Assembly: GCA_001803235.1 (NCBI GenBank)
Contig: MHBL01000116.1
Location: forward strand, 1-64,000
Direction: 5' to 3'
DNA length: 64,000 nt
DNA from: Lentisphaerae bacterium RIFOXYA12_64_32
GTDB taxonomy: Bacteria; Verrucomicrobiota; Lentisphaeria; Oligosphaerales; YB12-FULL-65-16
Below, piece by piece: positions 26,173 to 37,300 of this stretch. The stretch's first letter is position 1; each line of letters opens with the position of its first letter. The translations under genes and the position numbers were made by a program. The notes beneath the pieces were generated by a model that made no database searches, had not been told where the DNA came from, and saw nothing but the letters and a program-made list of their open reading frames with translations.

Positions 26173-27753
26173 ATGAAACATCCCGTTCTGGCACTGTTCA
26201 CACGTGAGTTGCGCCATGACGCGCGGGCTGGTCGCACCTACCTGCTGCGGCTGGCGCTGCTCGGTATGGTGTTTCTACAGATCTTGAGCGCGAAGGGGCT
26301 GGCGCTGATCCTGGGTGCGCCGGGGTTGCGCTTCTTCACGCAGGTCACGGCGCTGAACTTCGTCCTCATCACCTTTGTCGGCGTGTCCTACTTCGCCACG
26401 GCCATCACCGAAGAGAAGGAGGAACGCACGCTCGGACTGCTGCGCATGACCGCGCTGAGCCCGCTCGCCATTCTGCTCGGCAAGTCGACAACGCGCCTGA
26501 TCACGATGGTGGCGCTGCTGGCGGTGCAGCTCCCCTTCACGGTTCTGGCCATTACGCTGGGAGGCGTTTCATTGGCGCAGATCGTCGCGACCTACTGCAG
26601 CTTTCTGGGGTTCCTGGTCCTGTTGAGCGGGATCGGCCTTTTCTGTTCAGTCATGTGCCGACGCAACGGCAACGCGTCGGGCTTGGCGTTCCTGCTCCTC
26701 CTCGTGCTGCTGCTGGGGCCGTGGCTGGCATACGGGGCCATGCAGGCGGCGGCGCAGGCGACCGCCACAACCATGGGCGTGTCCACCGCCGAACTCCGAG
26801 CGGTAGACCGAATGATCCTGGCCGGCCTCGAATTCCTCACGCACACGACCTTGTTCTACGCCCTGGGCCAAGCCTTCAGGACCGGGTCCGGCGGACTCGG
26901 TGTCATTGTGCAAGTAGTCAGCAACATCCTGATGGGTGGTGTGTTCTTCCTGCTGGCCTGGCGGTGCTTCGACCGGTTCTCGCGCGACGATGCGGAGACC
27001 GCACCGAAGCGGCTGCCGGTGCAGCAGGCGCCCATGTCGGTCCGGCGCCTGGTGCGGCCCGGCAGAACGTGGCGGCGCGCCTTGGTGTGGAAGGAGTTCC
27101 ATTTCGCCGCGGGGGGAAGAGTGTCGGCCGTCGTCAAGCCACTGATCATCCTGGCCGTGGCGTTCATGGCCCACGGTTCCAACAACGCGTGGAGCAACCT
27201 GACTCAGATCGACGCCAAGTTCGTCGGCAGCGTGATAATGGGAACCTCGCTTCTGGTGTTGGCCGGCGTGCTAGTCCTGTCCGCTGCAAATGTGTTCGAT
27301 AGCGAGATCAAAGCCAAGACCCTGACCGGCCTGATGCTCCTGCCCATGTCACCCGGCCGCTTGGCGTGCCACAAGGTGTCAGGCCACCTGCTGGCGGTGC
27401 TTCCCGAACTGGCGATGTTCGCACTGGGCGCCTTGATGAACCCCGGTGCCCTGTGGAACATCCTGGGCGACATGGCCGACAAGCCCTGGACCTTCTACGT
27501 ACTGGCGCTGTTCGTGTTCTTCCTCTACGGGATCGCGTCCATGTCACTGGTGACCCGGCGCGGCGCCGTGGGACTGACCTTCGGCACCGTGGTGGTCGTC
27601 AACTTCCTGGTGCTGGGCGTGGCCGGGGATATGATGTCCCGCGAGTGGAGGGACCTCTTACCCTGGCTGGCCACGGCGGTCCTGGTCGGACTGACGGTGT
27701 GGCTGCACGTCACGCTCCCAGGCCGGCTGCGGATGTCGGCGGGGGAAGGATAG
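26173..27753 (+). CDS. ABC-2-type transporter permease (second pair), duplicated
   Basis: The 526-residue integral membrane protein has about twelve spans in two halves. The loop motif is EEKEERTLGLLRMTALSPLA (about residues 79-98) and again SEIKAKTLTGLMLLPMSPGR (about 376-395). The same doubled design occurs in the permease at 20825. It starts with KHPVLALFTRELRHDARAGR, the usual amphipathic entry of ABC-2 permeases. It should export an unknown cargo with the ATPase at 24767. No strong ribosome site is visible; the end of the inverted heptamer array lies immediately upstream. Confidence 0.8.
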   Translation: MKHPVLALFTRELRHDARAGRTYLLRLALLGMVFLQILSAKGLALILGAPGLRFFTQVTALNFVLITFVGVSYFATAITEEKEERTLGLLRMTALSPLAILLGKSTTRLITMVALLAVQLPFTVLAITLGGVSLAQIVATYCSFLGFLVLLSGIGLFCSVMCRRNGNASGLAFLLLLVLLLGPWLAYGAMQAAAQATATTMGVSTAELRAVDRMILAGLEFLTHTTLFYALGQAFRTGSGGLGVIVQVVSNILMGGVFFLLAWRCFDRFSRDDAETAPKRLPVQQAPMSVRRLVRPGRTWRRALVWKEFHFAAGGRVSAVVKPLIILAVAFMAHGSNNAWSNLTQIDAKFVGSVIMGTSLLVLAGVLVLSAANVFDSEIKAKTLTGLMLLPMSPGRLACHKVSGHLLAVLPELAMFALGALMNPGALWNILGDMADKPWTFYVLALFVFFLYGIASMSLVTRRGAVGLTFGTVVVVNFLVLGVAGDMMSREWRDLLPWLATAVLVGLTVWLHVTLPGRLRMSAGEG

Positions 27754-27762
27754 GAAAAAGAG

Positions 27763-27925
27763 GGATGAAGGCTGAAAGCTGAGGGGGAAAGGGGAAGTGT
27801 GTGGGTGTGTGGGTGCCGGGCTGTCCCCTGGAGCGCCCGCGTCCTCGCGGGCTGAACCCGTCGCCGGGTGTAAAGGTGCGTGAGGCAAAGAAGCACAACG
27901 TAGGGTGTTCAGTGTTCGGTGTTCA
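27763..27925. repeat. Mixed short arrays with a solo palindromic core arm
   Basis: Heptamers GGATGAA, GGCTGAA, AGCTGAG (27763-27783); two octamers GTGTGTGG (27797-27812); one 24-base arm of the core found in copies a and b (27830-27853); and heptamers GTGTTCA, GTGTTCG, GTGTTCA (27905-27925). The gap to the TPR gene holds nothing else recognisable. Confidence 0.75.
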
Positions 27926-27943
27926 GGGGGAAAGTGCAGAGGC

Positions 27944-30802
27944 ATGGTGGCGATGGCTGCGATGATGCACATTCTGCGAACGATGTCCGTGGTCCTGCTG
28001 GCCGGCGGCCTGGCGGGCAGCGCGGCGGAGCTTGACCTGGCTGCCGCGGCGCAGGCGCTGAACCGCGGCAACTACGAAACGGCGGTCACGGCGCTGCGGG
28101 AACTGCGCGGCAACGGGACCGGCGCCGCCGCGCTTGAGACGGGCCGACTGTTCGTCCACGCTCTCCTCGAGACCGGCCGGTACGCGGAGGCGGTGGCGGA
28201 GTCCGCACGGCTGCGGGAGACGTTCCCCACAAACCCGAACGCGCTCGTGCTCAAGGCCCGGGCGCTGATGGCTGTCGGGCGCGACGACGAAGCGCGCGAC
28301 GCGGTGCTCGAAGCCTTGACGCTCGACGCGCAACACATCGAGGCACGGCTGGTACGGCTCGAACTCGCCGAGTTGTGCGGGGATCGCAAGGCCAAGGCGG
28401 AGCAGATCGATTTCTTCTTCGCCCTCTACCGCCGCAACGGTGCGACCACAGCCGCCGCGTTGACGGCGGTCGCCACGGCGGTCGCCGACGAGGACGCGCG
28501 CGGCGCCTGGCGCGCCTACAACGAGGCACACAAGGCCGACCCCAAATACCTGGACGCGTACGTCCGCGCCGGCTTCCATTGTACAGACCTATTTGCCTGG
28601 GGCTTTGCCCGCCAGGAGTTCGAGGCGGCCCTGAAACGCAACCCGCAACACGCCCTGGCGCACGCCGGCCTCGCCCAGATCTACATCGCCGACGGGCGCT
28701 ACCCCCAGGCGGTGGACGAGATTGGGAAGGCTCTGGCCACTAATCCGCACCTGACGCTTGCTCATGCTCTGAATGCCACGATCCTGGAAGTCGAAGACAA
28801 ACCCAAAGAGAGCCGCCTAGCCATCGACGCCGCGCTGGCAACGAACCCCACCGACCTGGACGCCTTGTCGCTGCTGTCGGTGTACCAGGCACGGCACGGT
28901 ACGGCGGTGGAGTGCGAGGCGACGCTGGCGCGGATCCAGAAGCTCAACCCGCGCTATGTCGGTGCGTACGTGACCTTGGGACAGATCGCCGAGTGCAGAC
29001 ACCAATTCCCCCAGGCGGTCGAGTGGGCGCGGAAGGCGATCGCCGCGGATCCAGATGCCTGGCAGGGGCACTACCTGGCCGGCGCCAACCTGCTGCGGCT
29101 CGGTGAGGAGCAGGCCGGTTACCGCAGCCTGGAGCGCGCCTTCGCGCTGAACGAGTTCAACGTCTGGGCCTACAACCTGCTGCACGTACTGGACCGCGAC
29201 ATCCGGCAGCACGCCTACGTCCGGCACGACACCGCGCACATGGTGCTGAAGCTCGGGCGCTCGGACGACGCGCTCCTGTGGCCGTACATCGAGCCGGTCC
29301 TGGAACCCATGTACCAGGAACTGGCCGCGCGGTACGGGTTTGAGCCGAAGGGCGCGCGCGAGTACGACGGCCGGCTGCTGGTGCTGATCCTCGAAACACA
29401 TGACGAGTTCTCGGCGCGCATCACCGGGTTGCCGGACTTCGGCGCGCTGGGCGTCTGTTTCGGCCAGGTCGTTACCTTGCCATCGCCGCGGTCCGGCCAG
29501 GTGTGCGAGGAACGCAAGTTCAACTGGGAATCGGTCCTGCGGCATGAAATGGCGCACGCCGTGACCCTGCAGAAGACGGTCTACACCGTGCCGCGTTGGG
29601 TCACCGAGGGCCTGAGCGTCCTGGAGATGAAGAGCATGCCGACGGAGTGGGACGAGCTGCTGGCCACAGCGGTCGCAAAGGACCAGTTGCTGCCCATCGA
29701 GGAGATGGACTCCGGCTTCATCCGGCCCAGTTTCCCGAGCCAGGTGCCGCTCAGCTACTGCCACGCCGCACTGGTCATGCGCTACCTGGGCGAGACCTTC
29801 GGCAACGACTTCCCACGCCGATTTCTCGAGCGGCTCGCGGATAGTAAGGGGCTGGTGGAGGCGCTCACCGTGCTCACGGGCCGGAGCATGGCGGACCTGA
29901 ACCGCGACAGCCTGGCGTACGTCCGGACCTGCGCGGCGCTGTACACGCTGCCCGTGTACGTGGGCCCGACCGACCCGGCCGAGATCGCGGCGAAACTGAA
30001 GACGGACGAGATGAACGCCGCGCTATGGCTGAACCTGGCCGAAGTGCAACTGGCGGCGCGCCGGTTCGCGGAGTCGCGCGAGGCGGTGGAACGTGCCGTG
30101 ACGCTCGACCCGAACCTGGCCCGCGCCCACACCATCCTCGGGATCATCGCGTGCGACAGCGACAAGGACACCACCGCGGGACGGGAGCATTTCGGCAAAG
30201 CCATCGCCGCGAACAAGACGGACTTTTTCGCCCACCTGTACGTGGCCTGTATCGCGGAAGATGCACAGGATGTCGACACGGCCGTCGCCGAGTACACCGC
30301 GGCGGCGCGCATCTACCCGCGCTTCCGGAACACGGCGCGGACTCCGCACCTGCGCCTCGCCAGACTGTACGAAGACGCCGGACAGGCCGGGGATGCTGTC
30401 GCGATCCTGCGGGAACTGACGCAGGCCGATCCGAACCGCCTCGACGCTTGGCGCCGACTGGCCGAACTACTCTGCGACCGGTTGCGCCAACCCGGCGAGG
30501 CCGCCCAGGCCTACAGCCAGGCCATCCTACTCGACCCGTATGACGCGAAACTGCACCTGGGCGCGGCCCGAGCAAACGAGTTGGCCGGACAACTGCCCGC
30601 AACGGTGCGCGAGTACCGCATAGCTTCCACCCTGGAACCGAAGAACGTCGCGGCACTGCTCGGACTGGCCAGGAGTGCGGCAGCAGCCGGTGACACCGGC
30701 GCCGCGCGCGACGCGGTGAACCGCCTCCTGCAGTCCGATCCCATGAATATGGAAGCCGCACAGATCTCGGCACGCCTGCCCCCGCCGCCGGCCGCCAAGT
30801 AG
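27944..30802 (+). CDS. Exported TPR protein with a gluzincin-type zinc protease domain
   Basis: The 952-residue protein has an N-terminal signal (MSVVLLAGGLAGSAA) and many tetratricopeptide repeats over about residues 30-420. A peptidase domain contains HEMAH at 534-538 (HExxH) and Glu555 in TEGLSV, the third zinc ligand expected of gluzincins. More TPRs follow from about residue 680 to the end. TPR plus peptidase-MA-like proteins are known in bacterial envelopes, where TPRs bind partners. It may process or scaffold surface proteins; the giant adhesin encoded next is an obvious candidate client (inference). In-frame ATGs at 27944, 27953, 27962 and 27965 all precede the signal; none has an ideal ribosome site, and residue numbers here use 27944. 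Confidence 0.78.
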   Translation: MVAMAAMMHILRTMSVVLLAGGLAGSAAELDLAAAAQALNRGNYETAVTALRELRGNGTGAAALETGRLFVHALLETGRYAEAVAESARLRETFPTNPNALVLKARALMAVGRDDEARDAVLEALTLDAQHIEARLVRLELAELCGDRKAKAEQIDFFFALYRRNGATTAAALTAVATAVADEDARGAWRAYNEAHKADPKYLDAYVRAGFHCTDLFAWGFARQEFEAALKRNPQHALAHAGLAQIYIADGRYPQAVDEIGKALATNPHLTLAHALNATILEVEDKPKESRLAIDAALATNPTDLDALSLLSVYQARHGTAVECEATLARIQKLNPRYVGAYVTLGQIAECRHQFPQAVEWARKAIAADPDAWQGHYLAGANLLRLGEEQAGYRSLERAFALNEFNVWAYNLLHVLDRDIRQHAYVRHDTAHMVLKLGRSDDALLWPYIEPVLEPMYQELAARYGFEPKGAREYDGRLLVLILETHDEFSARITGLPDFGALGVCFGQVVTLPSPRSGQVCEERKFNWESVLRHEMAHAVTLQKTVYTVPRWVTEGLSVLEMKSMPTEWDELLATAVAKDQLLPIEEMDSGFIRPSFPSQVPLSYCHAALVMRYLGETFGNDFPRRFLERLADSKGLVEALTVLTGRSMADLNRDSLAYVRTCAALYTLPVYVGPTDPAEIAAKLKTDEMNAALWLNLAEVQLAARRFAESREAVERAVTLDPNLARAHTILGIIACDSDKDTTAGREHFGKAIAANKTDFFAHLYVACIAEDAQDVDTAVAEYTAAARIYPRFRNTARTPHLRLARLYEDAGQAGDAVAILRELTQADPNRLDAWRRLAELLCDRLRQPGEAAQAYSQAILLDPYDAKLHLGAARANELAGQLPATVREYRIASTLEPKNVAALLGLARSAAAAGDTGAARDAVNRLLQSDPMNMEAAQISARLPPPPAAK

Positions 30803-31316
30803 CGAGACCCTGTTGCATGGGGGGCAGGGATCGGCCTGAAGAGCCGACACTACAGCCGATAGCGAGCGGGTGCCCACGGCTTAGCGGCCGCGTTGCACGC
30901 GGCTCTTGGGTGCTCTTGCTGCGGGGCCTGGAAAACGCGATCGAGGCATCCGGCCGACGACGAACACCACCCGCCGCATGTTACTGGCGGGGTGGGAGTA
31001 CGTGTGGCAGCGCGTGTCTCGGCGCGTCAGCACGCGTGCGGATGGCAACGCCGTGCGTCCGTCCGCTCGCTGAAGCGTCGCTGCCACTTCCGTCCCGCCC
31101 AGCGGGCGGGAGCGACACTCAGGCGAAGACGCCGCAGCAACAGCCCAGTATGATCGGGCGGCCTGCCGCCTGGGAGCCACGGACGCATCACCACGCGCCC
31201 CCGAAATCGTACTTGCAAATTCCGGCGCCTCGTCGTAGATTGGCATGCTTAGCTTAAATACTAATCCCTAATCCCTGCCCCGCACTTCTGCGGGAGGGGT
31301 GTTTTGTCGTCACACC
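30803..31316. other. Intergenic region before the giant gene
   Basis: The 514-base gap probably contains the promoter of the giant gene, but no convincing boxes stand out. It holds a hairpin with a CACTACAGCC tail (about 30831-30860), a long imperfect palindrome (GGCGGG at 30986 and GTGGCAGCG at 31004 pairing with CGCTGCCAC at 31079 and CCCGCC at 31094), a short CCCGCCC/GGGCGGG hairpin (31094-31110) and two heptamers CTAATCC (31261-31274). A GGAGGGG run at 31293 is 17 bases from ATG 31317. No gene is seen. Confidence 0.55.
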
Positions 31317-34300
31317 ATGAAACAGGTCGGCCCGAAAAATCTGTATTCTCTGGAGAGCCTGGAGCCGCGGCTCCTGCTGTCCGGCGAAACGCCGCTCGAT
31401 GCGGCGGCGGCCGATTTGCAGCAGATTCCCGATGTCATCGTGCAGGCAGGCGCCAGCGCCGAGTTGCTCAACCAGCAGATTCCGGTCCTCGGGCAAAGCA
31501 TTGCGGACCTCTACAACCCGGCGGCCCAGATCCAGGACCTGTTTGCGGGGCTCGGCACCCAGAACTTCCAGTCGCCACAGGACCTCGCCACCGCTCTCGA
31601 CGCCCGCCCCGGCGTGGACGCAACCTGCGCCACGGACGGTGACGGCGGTTTCAGCCTTGACGTCAGCGTCAACGGTAACTTCTCGACTGAGACGCCGTTC
31701 CAACTGACCCCCGAAATGACCGGGGACGCGGAGTTCGCATTCGCCGGGGACGTTCGGATCAACGGGCTCTGGTCCCTGAAGCTGCGGATTTTGGGGGATG
31801 GGCAACAGGATCCGCAGGCGGCTCTGGCGATCGACCCGGATCATTCCGGCCTTCTCATTTCTCTGACCGTCGACGAGGCCGGTCCGGCCACCGGCACGCT
31901 GGGTGCAACCCAGTTCGACGCCGGCGCCCCAAGCCTTGTCTTGCAGGCCGCGGGTGAAGTGACCTTCCTTGTGCCGGCAGGCCATGACCGGCTCCTGCTC
32001 CAGGACATTGCCACGCGCCCAGCCAGCGAGTTCACCCGGGGAAACCTGACGGGCCATGCCACTCTCACCGCACAACTGACCGAAACGCTGAACGCGTCCA
32101 ATTCACCTCCGGTGACACTGAGTCTGGAATGGTCTGACATCCAAAACCTCCTGACGTCGGGCAGTAATTTGGCCGATATCCGTGTTGCATTTGGTTTCCC
32201 CTCGACACCGTCAGACAGCAATCCCGCTTCCAGCGGTCCGACGGCTGGCGGAGACTCCTTTGCCTTTGCAGTTGCAGAGATTTCCCGTGACACCGACCCG
32301 TTCGTGATCTGGGAACAGACCACCGATACGGATTTCGGTGCCGGGACCCTCACCAACGTGTCCGTATCGGGGACAGGCTCCGACGCATCGCTGACCCTGA
32401 CGGGATTCAGCTTCGCGTACCGCCGCGAACTCACCATCCATAACTACGGCGACGCTCTGTCCGGCTATCAGCTCAACGTCATCTTGAGCGCCGTGAACTT
32501 CGACTTCGCCAGAACCCAGGCCGACGGCGACGATATCCGTTTCATGGACACGGACGATACCACGCCGCTGTCGTTCTGGACGGAAGCATGGGACGCGGAG
32601 GCGCAGACGGCCAGCATCTGGGTTAACGTCCCGACGCTTGCCGCCAGCAGCGCCAAGACGATCTATCTCCACTTCGGCAATCCCGATGCCACGGACGCCG
32701 CCAGTTTCGACAACACCTTCGGCAAGAACGACGCGGGGGCCGGGTTGGTCGCCTGGTACCACATGGACGAAGGAACCGGGACCACGCTGACCGACAGTTC
32801 CGGCAACAGCCACACCGGCACGTTGCAGAGCGGCCCGACCTGGCAATCGGCGGACGGCGGCGGCTGGGGGGCGCGCGCGGACGTGTCCTTCGGCACCGGC
32901 TCGTACCTGAGTTTTGACGGGACGAACGACTACGTGGATCTGGGCTCGTGGTTTACCTACCAGGATTTCACTATTGGTATGTGGGTCAAACCGTCCGCGA
33001 CCCAGACCGCCTACGCCACGCTCATCGACAACAACCACACCGACTCGCAGAACTGGGAGTTGCAGCAGAACGTCTCGGTCACCAACAACTACGTGTTCGG
33101 TCCGGCGGCCGGCGGCGGCGGCGGCGCGCTGTGCGCTCTCACGTCCGGGACCTGGCAGTACGTGACCCTGACTCGAGACTCGGGCACCGGCACGAACCAG
33201 CTCTACGTCAACGGAGCGCTTGTCGACTCTGCGGTGAGCAACGAGACCACGGCTGTCTATGCGAATCAGTATCTGCGTCTGGCCCGCTGGGGCGGCGGCA
33301 GTCGCTACTGGACCGGGGCCATGGATGAGCTGCAGATCTACAACCGTGTCCTGACGCAACCGGAGATCGAAGCGCTCGGCGAACGGCGCCAGTTCGTCAC
33401 CGACGCCCCGACGGTGACCGTTCAGGCCGAGACGTCCGCGGCAAAAGACGTCTACATCACACCCGGCACGTTCGTCTCGGCCGTGTTCGACACGACCAGC
33501 GACACCGCCGACTACCTCACACTGCGGTGGACCGCAACCACGCCTGCGGCGACCATGGTACGCTTCCAGCTCCGCTCCGCCGACACCGCGGGGGGCGTAT
33601 CTGCGGCAACCTGGTACGGCCCGACCTCGACCTCTGACTATTACACGGTTACCGATACTCTGATCAACGCCACGAACGACCTGCACCGCTACGTGCAATG
33701 GCGCGTCGAGTTGAGTACGACGGACGTGTCCGCAACTCCGGTGCTGAACGACGTGTCCATCGACTACGGAAATGCCTTCCCTGCCCCCCTCGACCAGGTC
33801 ACCCCGGCTGGGTCGCTGGTCTGGCACAAGAGCGTGTCCCCGACCTTCGCCGACGTCGGGGCATTCTACTACACGCTGAGCCTGGATGCCGGTCAGAAAG
33901 TCAGCCTCTCCATCGTACCGCAGGACCTGTCGCTTCAGCCAGGTCTCGAACTGCTCTCGCCGGCCGGCGCGTCGCTGAGCGCCGTCACGGCCAGTGCTGC
34001 GGGTCAACCCGCGGTTCTGCAGAACCTCGCGGTCGCGACCACCGGCGTCTACACCCTGAAGGTTAGCAACCAGGCCGGAACCGGCGTCTGCACCGTTGAC
34101 CTGTGGCTGAATGCCGCCTTGGAGTCTGAGGAGTTGGGCGGGACCGCGAACGACACGCCCGGCACTGCGCAAAGCATGGGTGAGAGTACCCTCGCGCTCG
34201 GGACCACGGCCGACCGCTTGGCGGTGATCGGCGCGACGAACGGCGGCAGCGACGATTACTATTCGTTCGCGCTCAGCGAAAATCAACGTGCCACCATGGC

Positions 34301-37300
34301 GGTCAACGCCCTGGACGGCGGCACCGTGAGCATCTCCCTGTACGACGCCAACGACAACCTGCTGGCCATGGGCATGACCGGCGCATCGAACGTCACCCAA
34401 TTCATCCGCAACTTCAAAGCCCCGACGACCGGAACCTACCTGGTGCAAGTCCGCGGCACGACGGGCGTCGTGTATAACTTACTCGTGACGCGCGATGCGA
34501 CGTTTGACCTGGAGCCCAACAGCAGTCCTGACAGCGCAGGCGGGCTGGACAGCGACTCCCTGGTGGTGCTGGGGGCGCTCAAGGGCGGTGCAGCGACGGA
34601 AAACGAACCGAATGACAGCATTGCGACGGCCAACGACATGACGTCGAGCTTTTCCGCGACCGGCGGCAACACCTACACCGGCCAGGCCACCGGCAGCATC
34701 TCGACCGGCACGGATGCGGATTACTTCGTGATTCAAGCCTCGCCCGGCGACTCGATCGTCATCGACCAAGGCAACGGCACCCTGAACGACACATACCTAT
34801 ACCTGTATAACCGCTCCGGCACGCAACTTGCCGCAGACGACGATGCCGGCCCCGGGTACTGGTCGCGCATCACCTACACCTTCGGCAACGCCAACAGCAA
34901 CTACGCCGGCGAGTACTACATCCGTGCCGACGCTTACAGCAGCGGCACCGGCACGTACGTTCTTGACGTCGTCCTGACGACCACCACACCGCTGATGGGC
35001 CCGGACTACTACTCGTTCGCCGCCACGGCCGGGGACGTCGTCACCATCTCCACCGCCACGCCGGGTGACGATGCCGGCGAGCCCGTCAACACGCTGAACC
35101 CGAGCCTGACGCTGTTCGACTCGTCCGGGACTCAGGTGGCCTTTGACGACAACAGCGGCGCCGACGGCCGCAACGCGCTTCTGACCTACACCATAGCGAC
35201 CACCGGTGTACACAGAGTGAAGGTCGCCGGTGCCGCCGGCCAGGGCGACTACGTCCTGGCCGTCACCGGCGCGACGGGTGCGACGTCCGCAGTCCTCACC
35301 GGCACGGCCAGTTCGCCAGCCAATGCGGCGACAGTCACCCCGTTCCCTGCCACCTACCGGATCGACTTCTCGCAGCCCATCCGCCTCGACAATGTGAGCG
35401 CGTCCTCGCTCACGGTTAACGGCATTGCCGCGACCGGCGTGAGCATCGTGGACGGGGACAGCCTGCTGCTCGACATCGCCGCCGCGGACCAGGGCGATGC
35501 AACGTACACCGTCACGCTGGCGGAAGGCGCGGCGTCCAGCGTCTCGGGCGATGCACTGAGTGCGTTCTCGGCGACCTTCACGGTTGACCGGGCCGGGCCA
35601 AGGGTGACGGCGCAGACGCCCGCGAGCACGAGCGACTCGCCGTTCTCGTCCATCGCCTTCACGTTCAGCCGCGACATCAATGCCGCCACGTTCACCGCGG
35701 CGGACGTGGTCAGCTTCACCGGTCCCGGCAGCACCGACCTGTTGAGCGCGATCACCACCGTCACCGGGGCAGGCACGGATTTCACCGTCACCTTCAATGC
35801 TCAGTCCCTGCCCGGGGTCTACACCATGGTGCTCGGCCCGGACATCCGCGACCAGGTCGGGAACCAAATGGATCAGAACGACAACGGGACCTCCGGCGAA
35901 GTCGGCGACACGTACACGGCCATCGTCACCGTGCAGGCCCCGGACCTGACCATCGCCGGCACGGTCCCAACATCCGCCAACGCCGGGGACCAGGTCGAGG
36001 TGAGTTGGACGGTCACGAACAGCGGCGCCTACGACGCCACCAAGGCGTGGCTCGACGGCGTCTATTTCTCGGTCGACGGCACCTTCAGCGCGGACGACAC
36101 GCTGCTCCTGAGCGAGGACGCCGCGGCGCATTCGCCACTCGCGCCGGCCGGATTCTACACCGTCACCAAGACAGTGACCATTCCCGCCTGGGCAACTGGG
36201 AACCCGTACCTGATCCTGGTGACCGACCGCACTCTCACGCAGGGCGAGACTGACAACACAAACAACACGTACGCGGCCCAGATACTGCTTGACCACGTCG
36301 GCCCGCGCGTGGCGGGGATTGACCCGCGCGGCACGACAAACACGGCCGTCTCGACCATCCGCGTCTTGTTCAACGAAGCCATCGACCCGAGTACGTTCAC
36401 CGCTGACGACGTGACCCTGACCGGGCCCGGCGGTGCGGTGGCGCTGGCGGCGCAGGACCCGATCGCGCAGGTGGATGCCAGGACCTTCGATATCACGCTG
36501 GCCGCGCCGCAGACTTTGGACGGCACTTACACACTCACGGTCGGTCCCGACATCGCCGACGTCTACGAAAATGCAATGGACCAGGGCTCGTCCGAGGTGT
36601 CGTGGGAACCGTTCAGCGCACAACCCGTCGACATGAACCTGATCGGTTCGGCCGCCTGGAACGCCGGCGGCGTACTCCGCCTGACCCCGAACTCCAGCTC
36701 TCAGACCGGCGGCGTCTTCTTCCAGACGCCTGCAACCGCGGGCGCCTTTGAAGTCGAGTTCGACCTGACCCTCGCCGCTTCCGGAAGCGCAGCGGAGGGC
36801 ATGACGTTTGTTGTCTCCGACCAGGCGACAGCCATCGGCGGCACTGGGGCAAATCTGGGTTACCGCAATCTCGCCGGCAAGTCCTTCGCGGTGGAATTCG
36901 ACGTCTACAACAGTGGCAGCGGCACCTATTACGACACGAACAACAACCACATCGCCATCGACTGGAACGGGCAGTTCCAGAACACGATGACCGCGGTACC
37001 GCAGAGCTTTGTGGGGACGGGTACGTTCCATGTCCTGGTCACATTTGACGGCACCGACCTGGTGACCGTCACGCTCCGGCAGCCGAACGGCAGCGGTGTT
37101 CAGCTCTCGACCCACATAGCCACAAGCGCGGTGCCGGCGCAGATGTACTTCGGGTTCACCGGCGCAACCTCCGGCTGGAGCGCCAGTCAGGACGTGGACA
37201 ACGTGACGCTGCGGCTTGACCCCACCGCCGTCGGAGACCCTGCCTATCAGGGCACGTTCACCCTCGATACGACCGTACCGGAGGTGACGGACATGTCGCC

